From positions 434,001-498,000 of the forward strand of contig NZ_CAJGBN010000001.1 of NCBI RefSeq assembly GCF_904426505.1: a stretch of DNA of 64,000 nucleotides, given 5' to 3'. The position numbers were made by a program, and so were the translations under genes. Shown piece by piece: positions 16,758-24,900 of the stretch. This DNA is from Rubrivivax sp. A210. GTDB lineage: Bacteria; Pseudomonadota; Gammaproteobacteria; Burkholderiales; Burkholderiaceae_C. The first letter of the stretch is position 1. Each line of letters begins with the position of its first letter. The notes below the pieces were generated by a model. The model searched no databases. It worked only from the letters and a program-made list of their open reading frames with translations, and was not told the DNA's origin.

Positions 16758-16829
16758 ACCGACAGCTTCGGTCCGATCTGTGCCACGTCACGGCACGCAA
16801 AACACCGCCAGGCTTCTGTGAAAGCGGTG
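16758..16829 (+). ncRNA. Structured leader RNA, copy 1 of 7
   Basis: Three hairpins in a row: ACCGA/TCGGT (16758-16772), GTGCC/GGCAC with loop ACGTCAC (16780-16796), and CACCGC/GCGGTG (16803-16829) whose loop holds GGCTTCTG followed by GAAA. It is followed by a GGGATGT/ACATCCC hairpin (16884-16900) and then the small coiled-coil gene. Stem sequences and loops agree with copies at 21.9 and 22.5 kb; see findings. Confidence 0.7.
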
Positions 16830-16886
16830 GGTGCAAAGACCTGATTGGGTTTGCGCGCCTGGAGCTCTGTCTATCAGCCCCTGGGG

Positions 16887-17165
16887 ATGTCAAACATCCC
16901 TGCGTGGGCTGGTGCGTCCCCAATTTGCATTGGAGGCGCAAGTGCAGTTTTCCATTCCCCGTACGATGCCCTGATCGGCGCGAACGTCGCGCCCGAGAAG
17001 GCCAAGGCAGCCGTCGAGGCCTTCGAGAAGGAGCGCGAGACGATGACCTCTACCCTGGCAACCAAGCAAGACCTGCTGGTACTGGAGTCGCGCATGACGA
17101 TCAAGCTCGGCGCCATGCTGGTCGCGGCCGTCGGCCTCATCGTGACCCTGATCAAGGTGCTTTGA
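16887..17165 (+). pseudogene. Small coiled-coil/membrane protein (DUF1640-like), start region apparently broken
   Basis: The frame ending at 17165 encodes a short helix (PYDALIGANVAPEKAKAAVE), an acidic coiled-coil and a C-terminal membrane segment (GAMLVAAVGLIVTLIKVL), like DUF1640 proteins. The only in-frame ATG (16887) lies within the leader hairpin. The good ribosome site TGGAGG (16933-16938) leads to a GTG in another frame (MQFSIP...), which would join this frame after a 1-2 nt shift. Either a frameshift has broken the gene or an unusual start is used. Confidence 0.45.
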
Positions 17166-17249
17166 AGCACTGAGTTTTCCCCAAATCCGGCGCCTTAGGC
17201 CGGTGCAGCCGTATTCGATCGGCTGTCCTTCTTCTCCCGTTCATTCAAC

Positions 17250-17280
17250 CCCCTGGGGATGTCATCCATCCCCGCAGGGG
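17250..17280 (+). promoter_or_regulatory. Nested GC hairpin before the DUF3577 gene
   Basis: CCCCTG (17250-17255) pairs with CAGGGG (17275-17280) around an inner GGGATG/CATCCC stem. It is followed by CTGGTGCGTCC and then the ribosome site AAGGAG. The same hairpin plus GGCTGGTGCGTCC occurs at 16879-16919 and 22588-22627. Confidence 0.6.
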
Positions 17281-17316
17281 CTGGTGCGTCCCCTTCATTC
17301 CCCAAGGAGATCCACC

Positions 17317-17835
17317 ATGAACCAAGCTCAACAGTCCCAGGCCCAAGCCTTCGACCTCATCATCGAAGGTGTCGGCTACCTCAACCGCGTGCGCACCGTC
17401 ACGCCGAAGAAGGGGCCCGCCTACATGGCGTGCACCATCAATGCATTGATGGGCAGGGCCGACGCCGTCGAGCACGTCAGCATCGACTGCATCGTGGTCG
17501 GCACGATCGCCAAGCAGGCGGTCAGGCAGCTCACGGAGGACGTCGAAGCCAAGCGCAAGGTCTTCATCGGCTTCCGGGCCGGCGACCCCAAGCCCGACTT
17601 CTACGAGTTTCCCGATCGCGAGACCGGGGAGCCGAAGAAGGGCTCGGGCCTCAAGGCTCGCCTGCTGCAGCTGACCTTGGCCAAGGTCAATGGCATCAAG
17701 GTCGACATCCCGCTGGTGCCGCGCAACTCGCAACCCGAGTCGGCCGCCGGCCACGCTGGCCACAACGATGACGGCGGAGTCGGCAGCGCCTGCGGCGACG
17801 AGTCGAGCCGGCAGCGCGAACCCGCGCATGCCTGA
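17317..17835 (+). CDS. DUF3577-family (STY4534-type) ICE protein
   Basis: 172 aa, ATG at 17317 with AAGGAG 8 nt upstream. Residues about 8-130 form a beta-rich OB-like core (FDLIIEGVGYLNRVRTVTPK; VFIGFRAGDPKPDFYEF). The C-terminal 35 residues are low-complexity. Family knowledge: DUF3577 proteins occur in pathogenicity islands and ICEs as STY4534-type replication-linked proteins. The OB-like core suggests single-strand DNA binding, complementary to SSB (inference). Confidence 0.82.
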   Translation: MNQAQQSQAQAFDLIIEGVGYLNRVRTVTPKKGPAYMACTINALMGRADAVEHVSIDCIVVGTIAKQAVRQLTEDVEAKRKVFIGFRAGDPKPDFYEFPDRETGEPKKGSGLKARLLQLTLAKVNGIKVDIPLVPRNSQPESAAGHAGHNDDGGVGSACGDESSRQREPAHA

Positions 17836-17941
17836 TCGGAGCAACTTCGATCGACGGAAGCACCTCGCGCCCGTCGTCGAAGTGGCCACCATCGCGCATT
17901 TCGCGGTGGTTGGCTACACTTTGACCTGCTCTCCCCCCACA

Positions 17942-17966
17942 AGCCCTCCCTGAGGGGGCTTTCTTC
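17942..17966 (+). terminator. Probable intrinsic terminator after the DUF3577 gene
   Basis: AGCCCTC (17942-17948) pairs with GAGGGGGCT (17952-17960) with one bulged G, followed by TTCTTC. It lies in the 617-nt gap after the DUF3577 gene. A 41-codon frame (17828-17953) ends here but has no ribosome site. Confidence 0.55.
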
Positions 17967-18052
17967 AGCGGCTGGCCTGATCGGCCGATGAAGAAAGTCA
18001 AGTTTGTTCCCGTGTTTGCGGCTTCCCGGAAACTCAAGCCGCGCCAGGTAGC

Positions 18053-18102
18053 ACGTACCTTGAACGTGACCCTGACACCGTCCGGCTCCTGAAATGGCGG
18101 TG
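18053..18102 (+). ncRNA. Structured leader RNA, copy 2 of 7, upstream of the DUF3275 gene
   Basis: A CACGT/ACGTG hairpin is followed by linker ACCCTGA and the key hairpin CACCGTC (18076-18082)/GGCGGTG (18096-18102), whose 13-nt loop holds GGCTCCTG then AAA. The stem differs from copy 1 by compensating changes. A long untranslated stretch (18103-18452) with several GC hairpins separates it from the DUF3275 start; I see no gene in that stretch. Confidence 0.65.
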
Positions 18103-18452
18103 CGGTTCCAGGCCCTCGGGCCTGGGACTCTGGAGTGCGATCGACGCACGGGACGGTCACCCCATGGTGATCCGCCCATCAATGCACGGTGGAACTCCCT
18201 GCGCACATCCGTACCCCACAAGTTCGAGACTGCATACAGTACCCACCCAGTCGTGAACGGCTGAACCCCGGTCACCACGTCTTTCCTGGACCGGCGAGGC
18301 TTCGGCCTCGCCCCCGTCCTTTGCCCAGTCGGCGCTGACGCCAGCGCTCGCAGCGGCCACCTCTTTCACCACCGCCTAGCGGGACTCCAGTCCCGCCGGG
18401 ATTGGTCTTGTCCTGCTGAGGCCTTCTTCCCCAGCCTCATCAAGGAGCAGGC

Positions 18453-19040
18453 ATGTCCATCTTTGTTCGCGGAACCATCACCATCCAGCGCAAGACCGGA
18501 GCGCGCGGTGCCTTCAGCATCGGCGACCTCGCCACCGAGATCGGTGAGTTCGAGGTCAAAGACCCGCTGATCGAGGAATTCGAGCCGGGGAAGTACACCG
18601 GCGCCTTCCTGATCAAGTGGATCGCCCCCGACAGCTTCACCTGGCGCGGCCGCGTGTTCGTGAAGAACCGCGCGACGCTCGAGGAGATCCTGATCGACGT
18701 GGCCGACGAGGGCGCAGACGCGCCGTCAACGCCGCCCGAACCCGACCCGCTCGATCACGCACCGGAGCCGGCCAAGCCTGCAGGCATGCCAGTCCCTGAG
18801 ATCGTTCCCGAGCTGGTTGGCGGCAACGGCCGCGGCGATCAGTCCCAGGCTGCTTCCGCAGACCTCGTCTTGTTCGGCGAAGAGCTGATCGGCCTGGTGC
18901 AGTCGCTTGCGCCCATCAAGCTCGATCCGACGGTCGATCGCCAGCGCTTCCGCGAACAGCGGGATCGCCTCAAGGAACTCGGCTACGCCTTCGATGCCAA
19001 GGCCCAGACCTGGTCCATCAAGGAGCACGCTGGCGCATAG
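18453..19040 (+). CDS. DUF3275-family ICE protein
   Basis: 195 aa, ATG at 18453 with AAGGAG 5 nt upstream. The N-terminal 90 residues are beta-rich (SIFVRGTITIQRKTGARGAF; FLIKWIAPDSFTWRGRVFVK). A Pro/Ala-rich linker (about 90-120) leads to a helical C-terminal part (LKELGYAFDAKAQTWSIKEH). DUF3275 is an ICE-restricted family of unknown biochemistry, usually near the DUF3577 gene as here. Under probable control of the leader RNA at 18053-18102. Confidence 0.82.
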   Translation: MSIFVRGTITIQRKTGARGAFSIGDLATEIGEFEVKDPLIEEFEPGKYTGAFLIKWIAPDSFTWRGRVFVKNRATLEEILIDVADEGADAPSTPPEPDPLDHAPEPAKPAGMPVPEIVPELVGGNGRGDQSQAASADLVLFGEELIGLVQSLAPIKLDPTVDRQRFREQRDRLKELGYAFDAKAQTWSIKEHAGA

Positions 19041-19121
19041 CGCCGTTGTGCAGGCCCAACGCCCACCGACGACACCGGGCCCACGCCGGGTGTCGCCGCC
19101 AACAACGCAGCCACCACAGCC

Positions 19122-19460
19122 ATGTCGCTGGACCCATCCCGTATTCGCGAAGTCTTCATCGCTGCGAACACCCTGCAGCGCGAGCTGCAGGCCCTCAACG
19201 CGGTGCTGTCCAGCGCAGTCGATCAGACCGCCGTCTGGCGGCAAGTCGACCTGCTGCAGGACGCCATGCAGGCCCTGCGCGAGTTGCTTCGGGACCAGCC
19301 GACCCGACTGGCAATGGAAGCAAATTCTTCGGCCTTCGCCTCTGGCTTGCGGTTGATCAATGACCCCAACGTCGCACGCCTGCTGGCCAGTCTTCAGCAC
19401 GGCCGACCGAAAGCCAGTGAGCTTGGCGCTCAGCTCCCGCCACCTGCCAATGGTGCGTGA
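19122..19460 (+). CDS. Helical protein of unknown function
   Basis: 112 aa, ATG at 19122. Nearly all helical with leucine-rich amphipathic stretches (LQRELQALNAVLSSAVDQ; LLQDAMQALRELLRDQPTRL), so probably a coiled-coil or dimer. No family recognised; no strong ribosome site. It lies 81 nt after the DUF3275 gene. Confidence 0.5.
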   Translation: MSLDPSRIREVFIAANTLQRELQALNAVLSSAVDQTAVWRQVDLLQDAMQALRELLRDQPTRLAMEANSSAFASGLRLINDPNVARLLASLQHGRPKASELGAQLPPPANGA

Positions 19461-20045
19461 GCACAAAGGCGACGATGAATCGAGCCAGCGGCCCGTCCCT
19501 GCGGATGGGCGGCCGGCTCTCAAGCCCACCGCCGGTGAGCTTCTCCGAGGAGATCCACGGTCGCCTCGGAAAAGCTCTCGCCCCGCGCGGGACTGTCTTC
19601 TCAGGGCCGCCACAGCCCCATGTGTGGTGCCGTATCGCGTGAAGCGGTCGCGAGCGTCGTAGTGGTGTCCTTGAAGTCTGCATCGAGAGGACACGCCGGA
19701 TGAAGGCCTTGGCATGGGCCTGCCGCCCGGTATTGCAGACGCTGTTGATCCTGAGCACGGCCCCATCCGGGGCCGGGTTCTTCAAGCCCTCCACCGCGTA
19801 GACGAGGCCTTGAAGTACCCACCGAGTCTCGTGACGACCGGCCTCTGGCCGATCCGAAGGCACCGCGTCAAGGTGCGCCTCGCCGGCCTGCTCATGCAGC
19901 GCCGTCACATTGACCCGAACTGGCTCCTGCAGGGGTTCGGGGGCGCTGCAAGGCGCCGGGAGTTTGCTGCGATCTGTTCCACCCGTCGGGGAAGTTCCCC
20001 GCCGGGGCCCTTCCCTTCAACCATCAACTTCGAAGGAGAAGCCAA
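19461..20045 (+). other. Long untranslated leader with leader RNA copy 3 of 7 (19914-19941)
   Basis: 585 nt without a credible gene. Near its end, GCACC/GGTGC with loop GCGTCAA (about 19860-19877) is followed, after an extra hairpin, by CCCGAAC (19914-19920)/GTTCGGG (19935-19941) with a 14-nt loop holding GGCTCCTG. The stem sequence is entirely different from copies 1 and 2 but pairs fully. A GGGGAA/TTCCCC hairpin and AAGGAG follow before the ATG at 20046. Confidence 0.6.
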
Positions 20046-20588
20046 ATGACCCATGCATCCAACATAGGCGGCAACGGCGCCGAAATCATCGTTCCCCTCT
20101 GCGGTCTGACCTGGACCCAGCTTCTGCCTGCGCTGATTGCCGCCCTCGAGGACGGCAACTCGGAAGGCAAGGCCGTGGCCCGCCCGCAACTCGCCCGCAT
20201 GGCCGCGGCCGCCGACCTGGCCATCACGGCCATCGGCTCCGCGCTCGACGCCGCCGATCGCGAGATCGAGAGCGACGAGACCGCCCAACAAGTCATCGCC
20301 AAGGCGTCCGCAAGGCCCGCCGCCGAACCGTCGCCTCAGGACGCCTCCGACGGTGTGGCTCAAGCTGAAGTGAAAGCACCTGGAAAGCCCATTGGCCACC
20401 TGGCCATGCGCTTCTGCGGCAAGTCGCTGCCCCTCACCGTCTGCAAGTCTCAGCGGGGCTTCTACCTCGGCACATGGGACGACAACGAAGGCCCCTGCAG
20501 CCGCGAGTCGGCCGAGTACTGGCTCAAGGAAGCCGAGGCGGCCACTGCCCTGGCGACCGGCCGCTGGACTCAACGTCAAGAACCCTGA
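20046..20588 (+). CDS. Unknown ICE protein
   Basis: 180 aa, ATG at 20046 with AAGGAG upstream. A helical N-terminal half (PALIAALEDGNSEGKAVARP), a variable Ala/Pro-rich linker, and a compact C-terminal unit (LAMRFCGKSLPLTVCKSQRG; FYLGTWDDNEGPCSRESAEY) that looks like a small separate domain. No family recognised. Preceded by leader RNA copy 3. Confidence 0.6.
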   Translation: MTHASNIGGNGAEIIVPLCGLTWTQLLPALIAALEDGNSEGKAVARPQLARMAAAADLAITAIGSALDAADREIESDETAQQVIAKASARPAAEPSPQDASDGVAQAEVKAPGKPIGHLAMRFCGKSLPLTVCKSQRGFYLGTWDDNEGPCSRESAEYWLKEAEAATALATGRWTQRQEP

Positions 20589-20597
20589 AACCACACG

Positions 20598-20617
20598 ATG
20601 GCCCCACCCGGGGCCAT
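20598..20617 (+). promoter_or_regulatory. GC hairpin before the 20651 gene
   Basis: ATGGCCCC (20598-20605) pairs perfectly with GGGGCCAT (20610-20617). There is no T-tract; the ribosome site AAGGAGAG of the next gene follows 20 nt later. Confidence 0.5.
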
Positions 20618-20650
20618 CCCTCCACACCATCCATCACCAAGGAGAGATTC

Positions 20651-21220
20651 ATGGCAACCATGGGCAACAAGCTCCGTCCCGAGGAGCCTGGCTTCGAAGT
20701 CAAGCTGACCGTCCCCAAGAGCAAGCTCGCGGCATTCAACGAGATGCTCGACGAGTTCTGGACGGGCGAGTCGAAGTGGGACGCGATGCAAGTCCTGAGG
20801 AAGCAGCGTCGGGAGCTGGCCGTTGAGTCGCTCAGGCGGCTGTTCGAGTTCGCCGAGCAGAACGACTGCGGCGGCAGCCGTGTGATCGCAATGTTCCTGG
20901 CCTCGCTTTACAACGGCTATCGCTTCCACGTCGATCTGACCGATCTGCGTCTGCTCAGCAGTCAGTACCGCGACGACATGCTGAACGTGCTCTACCTCGA
21001 CGGCGCGCCGGAACAAGAGGTCCACTGCTACTTCCAGGACGGTGGCAAGCGTTTCGAGCGCTTGTTCGAGCGCTATGGCTTGCCAGATCGCGACAAGGTC
21101 ACCACGCACCTGGAGGGCCTCGAGAACTTCCAGGAGGAGAGCCTGCAGGCGGGTCTGGATGAGCTTCCGCACATCGCCGACAGGCTTCGCAATGCCCTGA
21201 AAGCAGGCCGCCATGGCTGA
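20651..21220 (+). CDS. Unknown ICE protein, likely all-alpha
   Basis: 189 aa, ATG at 20651 with AAGGAGAG 8 nt upstream. Predominantly helical (LRKQRRELAVESLRRLFEFA; VIAMFLASLYNGYRFHVDLT). Its last codons overlap the start of the next gene by 8 nt, so the two are coupled. Proteins of this type recur on plasmids and ICEs, but I cannot assign a function. Confidence 0.65.
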   Translation: MATMGNKLRPEEPGFEVKLTVPKSKLAAFNEMLDEFWTGESKWDAMQVLRKQRRELAVESLRRLFEFAEQNDCGGSRVIAMFLASLYNGYRFHVDLTDLRLLSSQYRDDMLNVLYLDGAPEQEVHCYFQDGGKRFERLFERYGLPDRDKVTTHLEGLENFQEESLQAGLDELPHIADRLRNALKAGRHG

Positions 21221-21851
21221 CCTCGCAGAAGGCCGCGCGCTAGCATTTCTGGACCCCGCCGCGGTGGCCTTTCCATCGTGGTTGCGCTTCAGGGCACCGC
21301 AGTCGTTCAGCGATGCAGGCTACGCAAGGTTGAAGGCATCCATCGTCCATATGGGCGGCAATGTCCAGCCGATCAAGGCCTGCCCCGTGGATGCCGGGCG
21401 GTACGAGCTGGTCTTCGGCACCCTGCGCCTGCGGACCTGCCTGGAACTCGGCCTGCCGGTGACGGCAAGTCTCGATGTGGTCACTGGGCCGCGCCTGGTC
21501 GTGGAACTGGACGCCTCGAACGGCGACAAGCAGGTGTCAGCCTTCGAGCGCGGCTGCCTCTACGACAGTGCGCTGCAGGCCGGGGTCTTTCCGTCGCGGC
21601 GGCGTCTGGCGGAATCAGTGGGTCGGCCGCTGCGCGACGTGTCCGATGCGATCCTGATCGCCACCTTGCCACCGCCCGTCCTGACCTGCCTGCGCGATCC
21701 GCGGGCGCTCAAGGTCGGCATGGCCACCAAGGTAGCCGCGAGGTGGGAGGCCGACCCGGACGGCGCAAAGCGGCGCATCGCCGCATTGAGCACTCAGGAC
21801 TTCAGGCGCGACTCTCAGCTTCTGGCGGCCTTCCTCGAATCAGACCATTGA
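21213..21851 (+). CDS. ParB-N/KorB-like DNA-binding protein (second ParB-like gene)
   Basis: 212 aa, ATG at 21213 overlapping the preceding gene. Residues about 40-85 match the ParB N-terminal motif (VHMGGNVQPIKACPVDAGRY then ELVFGTLRLRTCLELGLPV, equivalent to the GxRRxxA box). A helix-turn-helix-like segment follows (SRRRLAESVGRPLRDVSDAI). Much shorter than the first ParB-like protein and not next to a parA, so a transcriptional regulator or nucleoid-type role is as likely as partition. Confidence 0.72.
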   Translation: MADLAEGRALAFLDPAAVAFPSWLRFRAPQSFSDAGYARLKASIVHMGGNVQPIKACPVDAGRYELVFGTLRLRTCLELGLPVTASLDVVTGPRLVVELDASNGDKQVSAFERGCLYDSALQAGVFPSRRRLAESVGRPLRDVSDAILIATLPPPVLTCLRDPRALKVGMATKVAARWEADPDGAKRRIAALSTQDFRRDSQLLAAFLESDH

Positions 21852-21947
21852 GGCCTGCCAGCCCGGCCATGTGCCGGGTTCTTCAAGCCCTTGCGGCACT
21901 TGCGTCGCGAGGGCTTGAAGAACAGAATTAAGTCGTTCTCTGCCCGA

Positions 21948-22016
21948 CCGTCAGCTTCGGTCCGACTGTGCCCCGTTACGGCACGCCCGACACCGCCAGG
22001 CTCCTGCAAAGCGGTG
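21948..22016 (+). ncRNA. Structured leader RNA, copy 4 of 7
   Basis: ACCG-tcagctt-CGGT, GTGCC/GGCAC with loop CCGTTAC (21968-21984), linker GCCCGA, then CACCGC (21991-21996)/GCGGTG (22011-22016) with loop CAGGCTCCTGCAAA. The loop's CTCCTG is complementary to the CAGGAG ribosome site of the gene that follows (22137). Confidence 0.7.
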
Positions 22017-22069
22017 CATCGCTGGATCTAGGTCTGGCTTTGTGGAGTGTGGTTTCCTGGCCCGAGTGG

Positions 22070-22111
22070 CGTTGCCCCCCGAGCGCGTGTATGCGCGTTC
22101 CGGGGGCAACG
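22070..22111 (+). promoter_or_regulatory. Long GC hairpin before the 22137 gene
   Basis: CGTTGCCCCC (22070-22079) pairs perfectly with GGGGGCAACG (22102-22111) around an inner GCGCG/CGCGT-type stem. The ribosome site CAGGAG follows 15 nt later. No T-tract. Confidence 0.55.
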
Positions 22112-22136
22112 TCGCCCGACCCGTCAGGAGCACACC

Positions 22137-22325
22137 ATGGCTGTCACGCAGCACACCCCCCAAGTCACCGATGACGTCTCCCCGGAGCGTATGGCCGCTG
22201 CCGGCGTCCCTTTGGCGCTGGCCCGCTGGTACCACCTGATCGGCAAGCGGCTGCGCCGCTATTCCGAGTGGGACATCGATCGCATCATGGAAGTCCGCAT
22301 GCGCGTTGCGCAAAGCGGCGCCTGA
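22137..22325 (+). CDS. Small unknown protein
   Basis: 62 aa, ATG at 22137 with CAGGAG 7 nt upstream. Helical, basic centre (LARWYHLIGKRLRRYSEWDI). No family recognised. The well-formed ribosome site and the dedicated leader RNA (copy 4) support a real gene. Confidence 0.6.
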   Translation: MAVTQHTPQVTDDVSPERMAAAGVPLALARWYHLIGKRLRRYSEWDIDRIMEVRMRVAQSGA

Positions 22326-22461
22326 GCGACAACTCATGTCGATTCCGCCCTCGCTGGGCCTGGTTCTCCAGGCCCAGACGGGCTCTTCAAGTGCTCGCGC
22401 ACACGAGCCTTTGAAGAGCACGTCCCGCCCACCTGTGGGCGGCCGGCACCATGTCTTTCTG

Positions 22462-22536
22462 CCCGACCGACAGCTTCGGTCCGACTGTGCCTCGTTACGG
22501 CATGCCCAACACCGCCTGGCTCCTGTGAGAGCGGTG
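22462..22536 (+). ncRNA. Structured leader RNA, copy 5 of 7
   Basis: ACCGA/TCGGT, GTGCC/GGCAT with loop TCGTTAC (22487-22503; a G-U pair replaces G-C), linker GCCCAA, CACCGC (22510-22515)/GCGGTG (22531-22536) with loop CTGGCTCCTGTGAGA. Followed by the GGGGATG/CATCCCC hairpin and GGCTGGTGCGTCC shared with 16.9 and 17.25 kb, then the gene at 22651. Confidence 0.7.
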
Positions 22537-22650
22537 GGTGCAACGACCTGCTTGGGTCCGCGCATCTGGAGTTCGTTTCTTCAACCCACTGGGGATGTCA
22601 TCCATCCCCAAGGGGGCTGGTGCGTCCTCTTCTCCATAAGGACGCATCTC

Positions 22651-23073
22651 ATGAGCACCAACGTCATCCCTGCTGCGCAGGTTGCCGAAATGGAAGCTAC
22701 CGGTCAGTCCGTCGCCATCGGCGACAAGGGCGAGACCGTGGAAGTCTGGGAGTACTTCGCCGAGAACATCGACGACTTCGCCACCGCGAAGACCATCGTC
22801 GACCACTTCGCCGAGAACCCCAAGCTGCTCCACAGCGACGAGTTGGACCTCCACGGTCTGTTCGTGCGCGCCAAGCTGACGATCAAGCGTCAGCACATCG
22901 CCTACGCGAGAGCGCAGGCGGCCATCGATCAGGCCCGTGAGAAATCGCGTGGCCTGCGCGGTGTCCGGAAGTCCTTCGCCGCCTTCGTGGCGTCGGTGCG
23001 TTCGGCCGTGGCTTCCAACCCCACGCCCGTCGTCCTCGCCGTCGGCCTGGTCGCGTCGTACTGGCTCCGCTGA
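22651..23073 (+). CDS. Small protein with C-terminal membrane anchor
   Basis: 140 aa, ATG at 22651 with AAGGA 8 nt upstream. An acidic N-terminal domain (GDKGETVEVWEYFAENIDDF), a helical middle, and one C-terminal transmembrane segment (NPTPVVLAVGLVASYWLR). This tail-anchored topology exposes the N-terminal domain to the cytoplasm. Function unknown. Preceded by leader RNA copy 5. Confidence 0.65.
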   Translation: MSTNVIPAAQVAEMEATGQSVAIGDKGETVEVWEYFAENIDDFATAKTIVDHFAENPKLLHSDELDLHGLFVRAKLTIKRQHIAYARAQAAIDQAREKSRGLRGVRKSFAAFVASVRSAVASNPTPVVLAVGLVASYWLR

Positions 23074-23110
23074 GCCCGGCTTCCGCCGGCCCCAGCGTTC
23101 GGCCTGCTGC

Positions 23111-23139
23111 CCCCTGGAATGCCTCGTGCATTCCAGGGG
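23111..23139 (+). promoter_or_regulatory. Perfect 11-bp hairpin between the 22651 and 23219 genes
   Basis: CCCCTGGAATG (23111-23121) pairs with CATTCCAGGGG (23129-23139), loop CCTCGTG. No T-tract. It is the counterpart of the GC hairpins ahead of other accessory genes. Confidence 0.55.
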
Positions 23140-23218
23140 CTCAGCTCTCCCTTTCTCAACCCGCAGCGGACCACCTCCCGCTCGGGATGGCGGCCGTCTG
23201 CAATTCATCGGAGCCGTC

Positions 23219-23530
23219 ATGCCCCCTCATCACCTCACCCTGGTTTCCAACGTCACCGCCGCCATCCCGGGCGCGACCGGGCGGAAGACCGCCTGCAAGG
23301 TCTTCTGGAAGGTCTTCCTCGACTGGCTGGCCGTGGCCACCGCCGACGAGACCGAGCAGCTCGAGCGGGCCCTCGCCGGCCAAGCCCATCATGTGCGCCC
23401 CCTGGTCGATGCCGTCAGCGACGCGCTGCACGACAAGGCCAGCGCCCAGCGCCTGCCGTTCACGCTGCTGGCCTCCCTGGTCGCCGCCGACTGGCGACCG
23501 GCCGTCGCTCCCGCCGCCCGCGCCGCCTGA
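23219..23530 (+). CDS. Small unknown protein
   Basis: 103 aa, ATG at 23219. Helical, Ala-rich (FLDWLAVATADETEQLERAL; LPFTLLASLVAADWRPAVAP). No strong ribosome site and no family recognised; kept because its codon use and spacing match the neighbours. Confidence 0.5.
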   Translation: MPPHHLTLVSNVTAAIPGATGRKTACKVFWKVFLDWLAVATADETEQLERALAGQAHHVRPLVDAVSDALHDKASAQRLPFTLLASLVAADWRPAVAPAARAA

Positions 23531-23642
23531 GCGCCAATCCTTCATGCCCTGTGCGCCGCCTCCCGGTGGCGTGCAGGGCCTTCTGTTTGCGGCGGCCACC
23601 ACCCGGGCCCGACGCAGGCTGCCTCACATCCTGGAGATCACC

Positions 23643-24749
23643 ATGGCCCTGATCTTTCCGCGCATCGCGCGCAACTTCATCAAGAACGGATACTTCCCGA
23701 CCGACCTGCCGGCCCTCGAGCGCATCGCGACCGCGCTCGATGTCGATGGCGAGTCGATACGCATCGTCGACCCTTGCTGTGGTGAAGGTGCGGCCCTGCA
23801 GCACCTCGCTGGCCACCTCCAGTCCTGCGGTGCGGCGGTCACCAGCTTCGGCGTCGACGTAGACGAGGAGCGTGCCTGGCACGCCAAGACCGTGCTCGAC
23901 ACGGTCGCCCATGCCGACGTGCATGACGTGCGCATCTCGGAGCGCAGCATGGGCCTGCTATTTCTGAACCCTCCCTACGGCGACCTGATCGGCGACAAGG
24001 CGGGCACAGGGGACCGCAAGCAGGGCCGTGAGCGGCACGAGAAGGTGTTCTGCCGTCGCAGCTTCAACCTGCTTCAGCCCAAGGGCGTCCTGGTGCTCAT
24101 CGTCCCCTTCTATGTCCTGGATGCCGAGCTGGCCACGTTGATTGCCCGTCACTTCGAGCGGGTGGAAGTCTTCATGTCGACGGAGCAGGAGTTCAAGCAG
24201 TGCATCCTCTTCGGTGTCAAGCGCAGGCCTTCCCATCCCGATGCCAAGCTGGTCCAGCGGCTGCAGGCCTTCGCCGCGGGCGAGGACCAAGTCGCGCTGC
24301 CGCACCACTGGGGCGGTGAGCCCTACAGGGTGCCGGGGATCAAGGCCGGCGAGGACTTCCACTTCACGGTGGTGCGCCTGGACGGCCGCCAGCTGCAGGA
24401 CGAGCTCGACAAGGGGCTGGACAAGTCCACCCTCTGGCCTCGCTTTCATCTGCAGATGCGTCGGCATGCCAATGAAGCCCGCCGCCCGCTGCGCGCGATG
24501 ACGGACTGGCACCTGGCCCTGGCGCTGGCCGCGGGCCAGATCTCGGGAATCGTGACCGCAACCGACGGCCGGCGCTTGCTGATCAAGGGCCGCACGCACA
24601 AGCAGAAGTCGGTTCAGGTCACCCATGAGACCCAGTCCGATGGCGGCGTCGCCGAGACGCGGGTTCTGACCGACAAGTTCGTCACCGTGATCCGCGGCAT
24701 CGACCTCACCCCCGGCGCGGCGTTCGGTCAGATCGTGACCATCGCCTGA
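23643..24749 (+). CDS. DUF6094-type putative N6-adenine DNA methyltransferase
   Basis: 368 aa, ATG at 23643 with CTGGAGATC upstream. S-adenosylmethionine motif I is DPCCGEG (about residues 43-49), and the catalytic NPPYG box (about 109-113) marks an amino-methyltransferase. The C-terminal half (about 190-368) is a target-recognition-like region. No restriction partner is adjacent, so it is probably an orphan methyltransferase that marks ICE DNA against host restriction or regulates it. An imperfect leader-like hairpin with loop GGCCTTCTG lies upstream (about 23566-23594). A strong terminator follows. Confidence 0.8.
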   Translation: MALIFPRIARNFIKNGYFPTDLPALERIATALDVDGESIRIVDPCCGEGAALQHLAGHLQSCGAAVTSFGVDVDEERAWHAKTVLDTVAHADVHDVRISERSMGLLFLNPPYGDLIGDKAGTGDRKQGRERHEKVFCRRSFNLLQPKGVLVLIVPFYVLDAELATLIARHFERVEVFMSTEQEFKQCILFGVKRRPSHPDAKLVQRLQAFAAGEDQVALPHHWGGEPYRVPGIKAGEDFHFTVVRLDGRQLQDELDKGLDKSTLWPRFHLQMRRHANEARRPLRAMTDWHLALALAAGQISGIVTATDGRRLLIKGRTHKQKSVQVTHETQSDGGVAETRVLTDKFVTVIRGIDLTPGAAFGQIVTIA

Positions 24750-24809
24750 CGCCAGACATCTCCCGTCCCCTCTCCCTGGGGCTGATTCGGTCCACGGGCC
24801 GAATCTTCT

Positions 24810-24843
24810 CCTCCGACGGCGCTTGCGCCTCGGAGGGCTTTTT
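24810..24843 (+). terminator. Intrinsic terminator after the methyltransferase gene
   Basis: CCTCCGA and GGCGC (from 24810) pair with GCGCC and TCGGAGG, one bulged C, followed by GCTTTTT. A second hairpin GATTCGG/CCGAATC (24784-24805) precedes it. The clearest rho-independent terminator in the window. Confidence 0.8.
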
Positions 24844-24900
24844 GGAGGGACTGCCAACTTGGCGGCCCCTGCAAACAGCCTGATTCACCAACCTCCGCTC

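Noticed and set aside
17828..17953. 41-codon frame after the DUF3577 gene
   Set aside because: No ribosome site, overlaps the end of the DUF3577 gene and runs into a terminator hairpin.
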